Source: an uncultured Succinatimonas sp.
GTDB lineage: Bacteria; Pseudomonadota; Gammaproteobacteria; Enterobacterales; Succinivibrionaceae
Reading direction: 5' to 3'
Length of the DNA: 5,664 nucleotides
Assembly (NCBI GenBank): GCA_902465145.1
Contig: CABQMD010000067.1
Span: 1-5,664 of the forward strand
The position numbers and the translations under genes were made by a program. The notes under the pieces are model-generated. The model had not been told where the DNA came from, made no database searches, and saw nothing but the letters and a program-made list of their open reading frames with translations. This document shows positions 1 to 5,630 of this stretch, one piece after another (position 1 is the first letter of the stretch; the number at the start of each line of letters is the position of its first letter).

Positions 1-380
1 AAGCCGTTTAACCTGATTTCAGCTTCCAAACGTATAAAAAATTCAGAAAATTAATGTCGGTGGAAAAAATGCAGCATGCAAAACATTAATTTGCATTAAT
101 TTCTATAACGCGCAACTTTATCGACAGGAGAGAAAACAACTTTTGACTGATAAAAGAACTTTGTATTAATTCAATTAATTAGCAAGATTTTCCGACAACA
201 AAGTCTGCAGTAAATTACGCCTTGTTCATCTTACTGAAGTTTGAATATTAATGATGCAATTATTATAAATAATTAATTGATTATAAAGAGCTTTATTTTG
301 ACAAATATGAGTAATCCCCACCTTAAGCCGTTTTTTGTGAATTGACTGTGAAAAGACGTGGAAAGGTGAGGAAAACAAAA
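1..380. other. A/T-rich intergenic region without a supportable gene
   Basis: No reading frame here has both a plausible start signal and protein-like composition. The stretch is visibly A/T-rich and carries seven copies of the hexamer ATTAAT (at 50, 85, 95, 165, 174, 247 and 272). It also contains a 7-bp dyad at 76-96. No convincing terminator for cysE, which ends at 381, is visible: the T-rich run after its stop codon is preceded only by a weak A/T-only pairing. A gene could begin or end just beyond the left edge, since one plus-strand frame is open from base 1 to a TAA at 52-54, but that is too short to call. Confidence 0.6.
76..96. promoter_or_regulatory. Dyad ATGCAAA-N7-TTTGCAT in the left intergenic region
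   Basis: The arms at 76-82 and 90-96 are perfect 7-bp inverted repeats around a 7-base centre, and one of the ATTAAT hexamers falls across the centre and right arm. The size would suit a dimeric regulator binding site. A chance repeat in A/T-rich DNA is a serious alternative, and no adjacent promoter can be identified with confidence. Confidence 0.2.
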
Positions 381-1214
381 CTACAGTATTTCTTTGTTTC
401 TCATGACAGGACAATAATCGTCGTGCAAAGTCTGATCCATACCCAATGACGGCATGTATTCAATAGGACGTCCCACCGAGCGGGCTGGAACTCCTGCTAC
501 AGTGGTATGAGGAGGGACATCGTCCAAAACTACGGAGCCTGCACCGATTTTGGCACCTTCACCTATATGGATGTTTCCCAAAACCTTGGCACCTGCGCCT
601 ATCATTACACCGCGTCCTACTTTAGGATGACGATCCCCAGAAACCTTACCGGTACCGCCTAATGTCACCCCGTGCAACATAGAAACCATATCCCCGACTA
701 CCGCAGTCTCACCTATAACAATACCCAAAGCATGATCAAGCATGATCCCCCGACCTATCCTTGCGGCAGGATGAATATCAGCCCCGAAGACATCAGAAAT
801 TGCGCATTGTACATAGCGGGCAAGAGGTTTGCGTCCTTGTTGCCACAGCCAATGAGCAACACGCCAAATCTCCAGCACATGCGGACCTTTCAAAAAGAGA
901 AAGGGAACTACGGTGGAATCGGCTGAAGCAGGATCACGGGCAATTACCGCACGCATGTCACAAGCAGCGTATTCCAAAAGTTCAGGACATGACTCATAGG
1001 CCTGCATGCACATGGCATAAAGTTCGGTTCGTCCGACAATGGCATTGGCTAGACTGTAAGAACACACTCTGGCCAAGGCTTGATCAAAGCCTGATGCGGT
1101 AAGTACGGATTTTTCCAAGGCCGCACGCAGTAAAGGTTCTTCTGCAGCGGTTTTAGCCGCCTCAGCCTTGAGTTCTTTCCAATAGAGTTCCGAAACGGTG
1201 GTGTCCTGATTCAT
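381..1214 (-). CDS. cysE: Serine O-acetyltransferase (CysE)
   Basis: CysE transfers an acetyl group from acetyl-CoA to L-serine, giving O-acetylserine, the precursor that cysteine synthase (CysK) converts to cysteine in the cytoplasm. The 277 residues match the usual length (E. coli 273). Residues about 8-115 form the helical N-terminal SAT domain, and about 145-245 are left-handed beta-helix hexapeptide repeats. The residues corresponding to the catalytic set are present: Asp146 in GADIHP, Asp160-His161 in MLDHALG, and Arg195-His196 in GDRHPK. All lie three positions after their E. coli counterparts. The start ATG follows a GGGA six bases upstream, and no better in-frame start is apparent. 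The gene lies 59 bp downstream of fieF on the same strand and could be co-transcribed with it. The extreme C-terminus reads NKEIL, so it ends in Leu where CysE normally ends in the Ile that inserts into CysK. The family assignment is very secure. Confidence 0.97.
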   Translation of the reverse strand: MNQDTTVSELYWKELKAEAAKTAAEEPLLRAALEKSVLTASGFDQALARVCSYSLANAIVGRTELYAMCMQAYESCPELLEYAACDMRAVIARDPASADSTVVPFLFLKGPHVLEIWRVAHWLWQQGRKPLARYVQCAISDVFGADIHPAARIGRGIMLDHALGIVIGETAVVGDMVSMLHGVTLGGTGKVSGDRHPKVGRGVMIGAGAKVLGNIHIGEGAKIGAGSVVLDDVPPHTTVAGVPARSVGRPIEYMPSLGMDQTLHDDYCPVMRNKEIL

Positions 1215-1215
1215 A

Positions 1216-1259
1216 AGGGATCCCGTATGTTTAAATTGAAGTTTTGCCTTGGGATCCCT
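1216..1259 (-). promoter_or_regulatory. Perfect 9-bp inverted repeat in the cysE leader
   Basis: Read on the minus strand, AGGGATCCC (1259-1251) is followed after 26 bases by GGGATCCCT (1224-1216), then one T, then the cysE ATG. In RNA this forms a 9-bp stem with six G-C pairs. The second arm contains the GGGA that is the only Shine-Dalgarno-like sequence for cysE, so folding would hide the initiation region. No T-run follows, so it is not a simple terminator. Each arm also contains the self-complementary GGGATCCC, so a DNA-binding protein with two sites is an alternative. The repeat is seen directly; its role is inferred. Confidence 0.45.
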
Positions 1260-1273
1260 ATCTTAACGACTTT

Positions 1274-2293
1274 TTAATCAGCCGATTTCTTAAGGTAGAT
1301 CTCCTCGTTGGCAGCATCAGCTTTTAGCACGTCGTCTGCATAGATCAGTCCGTCTCTTTTGATTTCGGGCAGATCCGGTTCCATATGCAGACAGATATCA
1401 GCCTCCGGGAAGAGAGCTCTTAAATTGCTCTCCGCCCTGTCGGCAATATCGTGAGCCGCCGCAAGCGACTGGGCGGAGTCCAGCACCAGATGGCACTGAA
1501 TATAATACTCAGGTCCCGCTTTGCGAGTCTTGAGATCATGCAGGGATTTTACCCCATCCGTTTTTAAAACCGCCATCATCACTGCCTGATTCTCGCGAGG
1601 AGTCAGTGATTTGTCCACCAGGGTCGAAGCAGCCTCCATACCTATTACGTAAGCCCCGTGCAGTATGAAAAAGCCGATGAGCACGGCAAACATACCGTCA
1701 GCCCATAAATACCCCATGTAACTTAAGATCAGGGCAGCTACAACACCGACATTAAGCCCTATGTCCGAGATATAGTGGAAACGATCGGCCTTAACCAGTT
1801 CACTCTTGGTCTTTTTAACCACATAAGTCTGAAAAGCCACCAACAAAAGTGTAAAAGCAATGGTACCTGCACTCACGGCCACAGCCCAAAAAGCATTTTC
1901 AATCTCATGAGGATTGCGGAAACGATCGATCCCGTGGATGATGAGCAAAACCGCTGAACCGCCTATGAATGCCGACTGAGCAAGCGATGCCAAAGACTGG
2001 GCTTTGAAATGTCCGAAACGGTGATCACGATCAGGAGCCTTCATCGAATAACGAAGCACGATGAGGTTCAGCACTGAAGCCACCGAATCAAACAACGAAT
2101 CGGTAAACGACGCGAACATACTGGACGAGGAGCTCATGAACCACACCATAAGCTTTAACAGCACGAAAGTACCGCCGGTTACCACCGATGCCGTTCCTGC
2201 CAGCATAACCAAACGCCGATATCCGGCAAGACCGCTGGTATTCCCGGCTGCGGTTACCGCCTGTGCCTCGGCACTTTGATTAAATTGAGACAT
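1274..2293 (-). CDS. fieF: Cation diffusion facilitator, FieF/YiiP type divalent metal exporter
   Basis: This inner-membrane transporter exchanges protons for divalent metal (zinc, iron or related ions) and lowers cytoplasmic metal; the family works as a homodimer. The 339 residues include about six membrane helices (roughly 28-220) and a cytoplasmic C-terminal domain (about 228-310). Aligned with E. coli YiiP, every residue is shifted by 20. The site A residues are Asp65, Asp69, His173 and Asp177. Site B has Asp88, His91 and His95. In site C, His252, His268, His281 and His303 are kept, but the last Asp is Glu305. The Lys97/Asp227 pair of the dimer interface is also present. The protein has about 20 extra residues at the N-terminus and 19 at the C-terminus. 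The start is supported by AAGGAA eight bases upstream. cysE follows on the same strand. The family is secure, but the exact metal cannot be read from sequence. Confidence 0.94.
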   Translation of the reverse strand: MSQFNQSAEAQAVTAAGNTSGLAGYRRLVMLAGTASVVTGGTFVLLKLMVWFMSSSSSMFASFTDSLFDSVASVLNLIVLRYSMKAPDRDHRFGHFKAQSLASLAQSAFIGGSAVLLIIHGIDRFRNPHEIENAFWAVAVSAGTIAFTLLLVAFQTYVVKKTKSELVKADRFHYISDIGLNVGVVAALILSYMGYLWADGMFAVLIGFFILHGAYVIGMEAASTLVDKSLTPRENQAVMMAVLKTDGVKSLHDLKTRKAGPEYYIQCHLVLDSAQSLAAAHDIADRAESNLRALFPEADICLHMEPDLPEIKRDGLIYADDVLKADAANEEIYLKKSAD

Positions 2294-2301
2294 AAAACAT
2301 T

Positions 2302-2307
2302 TTCCTT
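2302..2307 (-). promoter_or_regulatory. Ribosome binding site of fieF
   Basis: The minus strand reads AAGGAA eight bases before the ATG at 2293. This supports the chosen start and therefore the 20-residue N-terminal extension relative to E. coli FieF. Confidence 0.75.
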
Positions 2308-2320
2308 CGGTGAGTTCTGT

Positions 2321-2345
2321 AAAACGGCCGCATTGCGGCCGTTTT
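2321..2345. terminator. G/C-rich perfect hairpin upstream of fieF (terminator or attenuator)
   Basis: AAAACGGCCGC (2321-2331) and GCGGCCGTTTT (2335-2345) pair perfectly over 11 bp around a 3-base ATT loop. On the plus strand five T residues follow the G/C stem, as in an intrinsic terminator. On the minus strand the T-run is only four. It lies 27 bp before the fieF start, so any fieF transcript from farther upstream must cross it. Either it attenuates fieF or it stops plus-strand transcription running antisense out of fieF. The structure is certain; its direction of action is not. Confidence 0.65.
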
Positions 2346-2355
2346 TAACTTTTAA

Positions 2356-2373
2356 ACAGTGACTGTTCACTGT
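2356..2373. promoter_or_regulatory. Dyad ACAGTGA-N4-TCACTGT in the fieF leader
   Basis: The two 7-base arms at 2356-2362 and 2367-2373 are perfect inverted repeats around CTGT. If the weak fieF promoter at 2385-2413 is real, the dyad lies just after its transcription start, a usual place for a repressor operator. It could also fold in RNA, and five T residues (2375-2379) follow on the plus strand. The spacing does not match a CRP site (GTGA-N6-TCAC) or a LexA box. Confidence 0.4.
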
Positions 2374-2384
2374 CTTTTTAAATA

Positions 2385-2413
2385 AGAATAGGGATTAATT
2401 TAAAGTTGACCAA
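2385..2413 (-). promoter_or_regulatory. Possible fieF promoter
   Basis: On the minus strand, TTGGTC (2413-2408) and TATTCT (2390-2385) are separated by 17 bases, a partial match to a sigma-70 promoter (3 of 6 and 4 of 6). It would give a leader of about 85 bases that contains both hairpins before the fieF start. The match is weak in an A/T-rich setting. Confidence 0.3.
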
Positions 2414-2433
2414 GGCTAATTTTAAATTATTTT
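2406..2433 (+). promoter_or_regulatory. Possible plus-strand promoter before the structured region
   Basis: TTGACC (2406-2411) lies 16 bases before TATTTT (2428-2433). The -35 is good (5 of 6) and the -10 moderate (4 of 6). Its -35 overlaps the -35 of the proposed fieF promoter on the other strand, so the two could compete. It would start a transcript near 2440, toward plsB. Confidence 0.3.
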
Positions 2434-2439
2434 TCAATA

Positions 2440-2567
2440 TGTTAAGTTGCATATCGCTTATTAGCACTGCCTTACTTTGGTAAGCTACGGCTCAAAGGAC
2501 TGATCTCAGGCACAAAATCATCTGTCATTGCACCTGAACGCTTTAAAAAAGCTTTTTGCGTTTTTTT
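2440..2567 (+). ncRNA. Candidate small RNA or structured plsB leader
   Basis: The stretch lies between a plausible promoter and a terminator-like hairpin and has no coding frame with a ribosome site. It shows several pairings: CTTAC/GTAAG (2471-2475 with 2480-2484) inside TAGC/GCTA (2462-2465 with 2484-2487), and TCAGG/CCTGA (2506-2510 with 2533-2537). I do not recognise a known RNA family. A transcript of about 128 bases is possible, as is a leader that attenuates plsB. Both ends are inferred. Confidence 0.25.
2537..2567 (+). terminator. Terminator-like hairpin upstream of plsB
   Basis: AACGC (2537-2541) pairs with GCGTT (2558-2562). After a 3-base TTT bulge, AAAAA (2545-2549) pairs with TTTTT (2553-2557) around AGC. 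A run of seven T residues (2561-2567) is shared with the stem end. The stem is only moderately stable because half of it is A-T and it has a bulge. It would stop transcription arriving from the fieF side before the plsB promoter. Confidence 0.4.
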
Positions 2568-2614
2568 CTCAACGGCTTTTTCGACAAAATTGGCAAAGCG
2601 CGTGTTTTGATCGC

Positions 2615-2642
2615 TATACACTCAGGATAATTTTCATATAAT
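2615..2642 (+). promoter_or_regulatory. Probable plsB promoter
   Basis: A perfect TATAAT at 2637-2642 is preceded after 16 bases by TATACA (2615-2620, 4 of 6 matches to TTGACA). Transcription would begin near 2649, leaving a short leader of about 18 bases with AAGGGA (2651-2656) as the ribosome binding site before ATG 2667. Confidence 0.55.
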
Positions 2643-2647
2643 CCTGA
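2622..2647. promoter_or_regulatory. Dyad TCAGGAT-N12-ATCCTGA over the plsB promoter
   Basis: Perfect 7-bp arms at 2622-2628 and 2641-2647 flank a 12-base centre, and the right arm overlaps the -10 element. Arm centres are 19 bases apart, close to two helical turns, which suits a dimeric repressor. No known fatty-acid or phospholipid regulator site that I recall matches it. Confidence 0.35.
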
Positions 2648-2666
2648 AAAAAGGGATCAGTAAAAC

Positions 2667-5111
2667 ATGTATTTAACGGTACAAAAAATACTCAAGGCCT
2701 TACTTTACTGGCCGTTTAGGATCACCACCAACCTTTCATCGGTACCCTACGAACCTTTAAAACAGATACAGGTAGAGAAAAACATACCCGTAGTTTACGT
2801 AACAGTATCTTCCGGGGTAGGCAATCTCATGGCCATTGAAAGGCTTACGCAAAAACTCAGACTGCCTTCACCTTTTTCAGATCTGCGCTTGGGCGATGAT
2901 CATCTGCCGCGCATAGCCTATCTGCACAATCCGCGTATGATCTCGTCAATAGGCGCCGACGCTCATGCCGAAAAAATTTTTACAAAATGGCACCGTTGCT
3001 GTGAAAAACACAAAACCGATCTTCAGATAATTCCCATTTCGGTGATATGGTCAAGAAATCCCGGATATAAAGGCAAACCTCTTCACGGTTTCGGGATCAC
3101 CAACCATACCCCTTCATGGCGTAAATTCTTAAAACTTATGTTCGAAGGAAGGGACAATTGCACCATTGTTTCAGGACTTTTGCATTTAAGCGCGCTGGAA
3201 GAACGTTGCAACGGTGATCCCGACATGAAGCTTTTGTGCCGCTTTGCCTCGATTCACTTCATCACCAAAGCCCGTCTGCTGGTAGGACGCCCCTTGCCTG
3301 ATCGTGCGAAGTTTATCAATGAACTGATGAAAAGACCTGCGGTAAAACGCGCAGTCCAAGAAGAAATGTTGCGCAGCGGAGATGACTATCTTACCGTCAC
3401 CAAACGCGGTCGTGCCATCTACGACGTGATGGCCGCAGACCCCAGATATCCTTTACTGCGTTTTCTGAATTCGGTGATCTCACATCTGTGGAAACGCATC
3501 TACCACGGTCAGCGCGTCATCGGAGCTGAGAATGTCCGCAAACTCATAGAAAGCGGTCATGAGATCATTTACATTCCCTGCCACCGCAGTCATATGGATT
3601 ATGTAATGCTGTCCTTCGTACTTTTCCACGAAGGATTGCAAATGCCGCAGATAGCCTCAGGCGACAACCTCAATTTCTTCCCTGTAGGTCCGCTTATCCG
3701 TCGTTGCGGCTCCTATTTCATACGTCGCAAGATGAAGGGAGACAAGTTTTATATTTCTCTGTTCTCAGAGTATTTAAGCCTGCTCTTTGAAAACGGCTAT
3801 GCCACCGAATTCTTCATCGAAGGAGGACGCTCCCGTACCGGCCGCACCCTGCCTCCCAAAACCGGCATGGTTGCCATGGCCGTAGAATCACAATTGCGCG
3901 GGATCAGCCGCCCCATCACATTCATTCCCACCTACTTAGGCTACGAACATGTCTCCGAGGTGAGATCCTATATGTCGGAGTTAAACGGCAGGGCCAAGAC
4001 CAAGGAAAACGCCTGGCAACTTCTGGGGATATTCAGAAGACTGCGTTATTACGGTCGCGGTTACGTTACTTTCGGTAAACCCATCGAGATCCCCGACTTC
4101 TTAAATGAAAAACAGCCTAATTGGCGGGATTACATAGATCCTGAAGGTATAAAAAAACCACACTGGCTGTTTGAAACCGTAAACCGTCTTGCAGACAACA
4201 TCATCCGCAACTTAAACGGCGCGGCACAGGCCAACGGTATCAATCTGTGCGCTTTGGCCATCATCAGCGATACAGATCACACAATGAGCATGTCAAGGCT
4301 GAAAAACTGCCTGTCGCTTTATTTAAAACTCATGAAGGTGGACGAAAAATTATACGATCTCATCCCAGGAGACAAACCGTCGGTGTTAATCTCACAGGCT
4401 CTTGAATTGCACAAATTCCGGGTTTACGACGTAGGAGAAGACATGAAATTCGTACGCCCGAGCTACGGACAGACCCTGCAACTTACCTATTTCATGAACA
4501 ACATCGTGCATCTGTTCGCCCTACCTGCTCTCGTGGCCTCCATCATCATACGCAACGGGCACATACGCAGATCCGACGTTATATCACACGCGCGCGCGCT
4601 CTTTTATTTTCTGCGCCACGAGTTGTATGCTCCCGTGGATGAAAGCCGCCTCGACATGCTCATAGAGCGTTACATAGACTGTCTGCGCCGCGAAGGTTAT
4701 ATCACCGAAAATCACGGGCTCGTATGCCTGTCAGGAGACGGATATGACGAGATTTACATTCTTTCGCGCTGCATTCATTTAAATCTCATAAGATATCTTG
4801 TAGCAGTCACCGCCCTTAAAAATACCCGCGACGGCACGGCCACGGTAGAGCAGTTTATAGATACCTGCATCATGTACGCCCGTCGCCTGCCTGGTACGGT
4901 AACCAACAATTCTCCTGAATTTGCAGATCCCGTGATCTTTAAAGTAATGTGCGATACCTTCATACGTCACAAATATTTTTCTTTGGACTCGGATAAAACC
5001 ATCTTCGTGCACAGCGACAAAGTATTAAAGCTTTATGATGCCGCAGCACCTCTGTTAGGGGCCCGTGATGTTAAGATCCTAAACGGTCAGGCTCAACAGG
5101 ATCCCGACTGA
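2667..5111 (+). CDS. plsB: Glycerol-3-phosphate 1-O-acyltransferase (PlsB)
   Basis: PlsB acylates position 1 of sn-glycerol 3-phosphate using acyl-CoA or acyl-ACP, giving lysophosphatidate for phospholipid synthesis at the inner membrane. The 814 residues match the long PlsB form (E. coli 807). The acyltransferase motifs are in order: HRSHMD with His306 and Asp311 (HX4D), GSYFIRR at 348-354, FIEGGRSR around Glu385 to Arg390, and ITFIPTYLGYEH with Pro421. These positions equal those of the E. coli enzyme, as I recall it. The N-terminal 250 residues and C-terminal third diverge more but stay recognisable (for example NNIVHLFALPAL at 611-622). ATG 2667 is preceded by AAGGGA at a spacing of 10. 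The short gap to the FliL-like gene suggests one transcript. A promoter with an overlapping dyad lies directly upstream. No frameshift or missing motif is seen. Confidence 0.97.
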   Translation: MYLTVQKILKALLYWPFRITTNLSSVPYEPLKQIQVEKNIPVVYVTVSSGVGNLMAIERLTQKLRLPSPFSDLRLGDDHLPRIAYLHNPRMISSIGADAHAEKIFTKWHRCCEKHKTDLQIIPISVIWSRNPGYKGKPLHGFGITNHTPSWRKFLKLMFEGRDNCTIVSGLLHLSALEERCNGDPDMKLLCRFASIHFITKARLLVGRPLPDRAKFINELMKRPAVKRAVQEEMLRSGDDYLTVTKRGRAIYDVMAADPRYPLLRFLNSVISHLWKRIYHGQRVIGAENVRKLIESGHEIIYIPCHRSHMDYVMLSFVLFHEGLQMPQIASGDNLNFFPVGPLIRRCGSYFIRRKMKGDKFYISLFSEYLSLLFENGYATEFFIEGGRSRTGRTLPPKTGMVAMAVESQLRGISRPITFIPTYLGYEHVSEVRSYMSELNGRAKTKENAWQLLGIFRRLRYYGRGYVTFGKPIEIPDFLNEKQPNWRDYIDPEGIKKPHWLFETVNRLADNIIRNLNGAAQANGINLCALAIISDTDHTMSMSRLKNCLSLYLKLMKVDEKLYDLIPGDKPSVLISQALELHKFRVYDVGEDMKFVRPSYGQTLQLTYFMNNIVHLFALPALVASIIIRNGHIRRSDVISHARALFYFLRHELYAPVDESRLDMLIERYIDCLRREGYITENHGLVCLSGDGYDEIYILSRCIHLNLIRYLVAVTALKNTRDGTATVEQFIDTCIMYARRLPGTVTNNSPEFADPVIFKVMCDTFIRHKYFSLDSDKTIFVHSDKVLKLYDAAAPLLGARDVKILNGQAQQDPD

Positions 5112-5120
5112 AAAAATTTC

Positions 5121-5126
5121 GAGGTG
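5121..5126 (+). promoter_or_regulatory. Ribosome binding site that decides the start of the FliL-like gene
   Basis: GAGGTG matches the anti-Shine-Dalgarno sequence and lies three bases before ATG 5130. The in-frame GTG at 5124 lies inside this site, so it cannot be a start served by it. ATG 5130 is preferred, and it also begins the signal sequence cleanly. Confidence 0.7.
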
Positions 5127-5129
5127 TAT

Positions 5130-5582
5130 ATGCGCTTATCTTTACTGTCTTTGCTCTTTCCGCTGGCACTGTATACTGTTGCCCCTTCAGTCTTTGCCAA
5201 TGAGGAAGCTCCCTCAGAAGGAGAAGGAGAAAGCGCCGTTGCTCCTGCTGCTCCAGAAATCGGCTACTACACATTAGAGCCGGACTTCGTCACCAATTTA
5301 GCATCCTCAAATCCTAACGAGAGGTTGCACTATGTGCGCATCAAAATCTCTCTCATGCTTTTTGATGAAAATGACAAACCGGTGGTAGTAGGATTAAATC
5401 CCGTGATCCGCGATGCCATTTTAAGCGTGATCGCTTCAAAAGATTTCACCAAAATAGCCTCATCAGACGGTCGGGAAAAATTAAGACAGGAATGTCGCGA
5501 ACGTATTGCTTCCTTAATGCAGGATAAGGTAGGTTCAGATATAGTAAGGGACGTGCTGTTTCTCTCCTATATGTTCCAATAA
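5130..5582 (+). CDS. FliL-domain protein with N-terminal signal sequence
   Basis: The 150-residue product has a hydrophobic N-terminus (residues 3-19) ending in SVFA before NEE, a good signal peptidase I site after Ala23, though it could stay as a membrane anchor. An acidic and Ala/Pro-rich linker (24-43) follows, then a FliL-like domain (about 46-150): YYTLEPDFVTNL, LHYVRIKISLMLFD, a central PVIRDAILSVIASKDF, and the closing DVLFLSYMFQ. FliL proteins assist the flagellar stator at the inner membrane on its periplasmic side. No flagellar gene is nearby, so this is better read as a stand-alone FliL-family envelope protein than as the flagellar FliL itself. From memory, such orphans occur near plsB/ubiCA genes in other gammaproteobacteria. 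It starts 18 bp after plsB and is followed by a terminator, so the two are probably co-transcribed. Its function is unknown. Confidence 0.8.
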   Translation: MRLSLLSLLFPLALYTVAPSVFANEEAPSEGEGESAVAPAAPEIGYYTLEPDFVTNLASSNPNERLHYVRIKISLMLFDENDKPVVVGLNPVIRDAILSVIASKDFTKIASSDGREKLRQECRERIASLMQDKVGSDIVRDVLFLSYMFQ

Positions 5583-5592
5583 ACTCAATACC

Positions 5593-5630
5593 AAAAAGCA
5601 TGTGTTCTTTAAGATACACATGCTTTTTTT
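5593..5630 (+). terminator. Intrinsic terminator after the FliL-like gene
   Basis: AAAAAGCATGTGT (5593-5605) pairs with ACACATGCTTTTT (5616-5628) over 13 bp around a 10-base loop, and the T-run (5624-5630) serves as the release tract. It starts 10 bases after the stop codon. The A-run on its left side would let it work in both directions, which suits a converging gene beyond the right edge. Confidence 0.9.

Larger units (their letters stand above)
2294..2666. other. Divergent intergenic region between fieF and plsB
   Basis: This 373-bp region holds the control signals for two divergent genes and no recognisable protein gene. From the fieF side it contains a G/C-rich hairpin (2321-2345), an 18-bp dyad (2356-2373) and weak overlapping divergent promoter matches (2385-2433). 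A structured stretch follows, ending in a terminator-like hairpin (2439-2567), then the plsB promoter with an overlapping dyad (2615-2647). A 14-codon frame begins at 2439 but lacks any ribosome binding site. Confidence 0.7.

Noticed and set aside
226..414. A 62-codon minus-strand open frame running out of the end of cysE
   Set aside because: It begins inside cysE in another frame, has no ribosome binding site, and its composition reflects A/T-rich DNA rather than a protein family.
672..1102. Two plus-strand open frames antisense to cysE
   Set aside because: They are shadows of a strongly conserved coding region and show no domain or start signal.
2356..2373. The fieF leader dyad as a CRP or LexA site
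   Set aside because: The gap between GTGA and TCAC is 4 rather than 6, and there is no CTG-N10-CAG arrangement.
2439..2483. A 14-codon frame that might be a leader peptide before the central hairpin
   Set aside because: There is no Shine-Dalgarno sequence and no run of one amino acid that would fit classical attenuation.
4585..4599. Alternating pyrimidine-purine run (CACA then CG repeats) inside plsB, possible Z-DNA
   Set aside because: It is only 15 bases and is explained by the codons for Ser-His-Ala-Arg-Ala-Leu.
4775..5274. Minus-strand open frames antisense to plsB and the FliL-like gene
   Set aside because: They overlap well-supported genes, lack family features and have no start signals.
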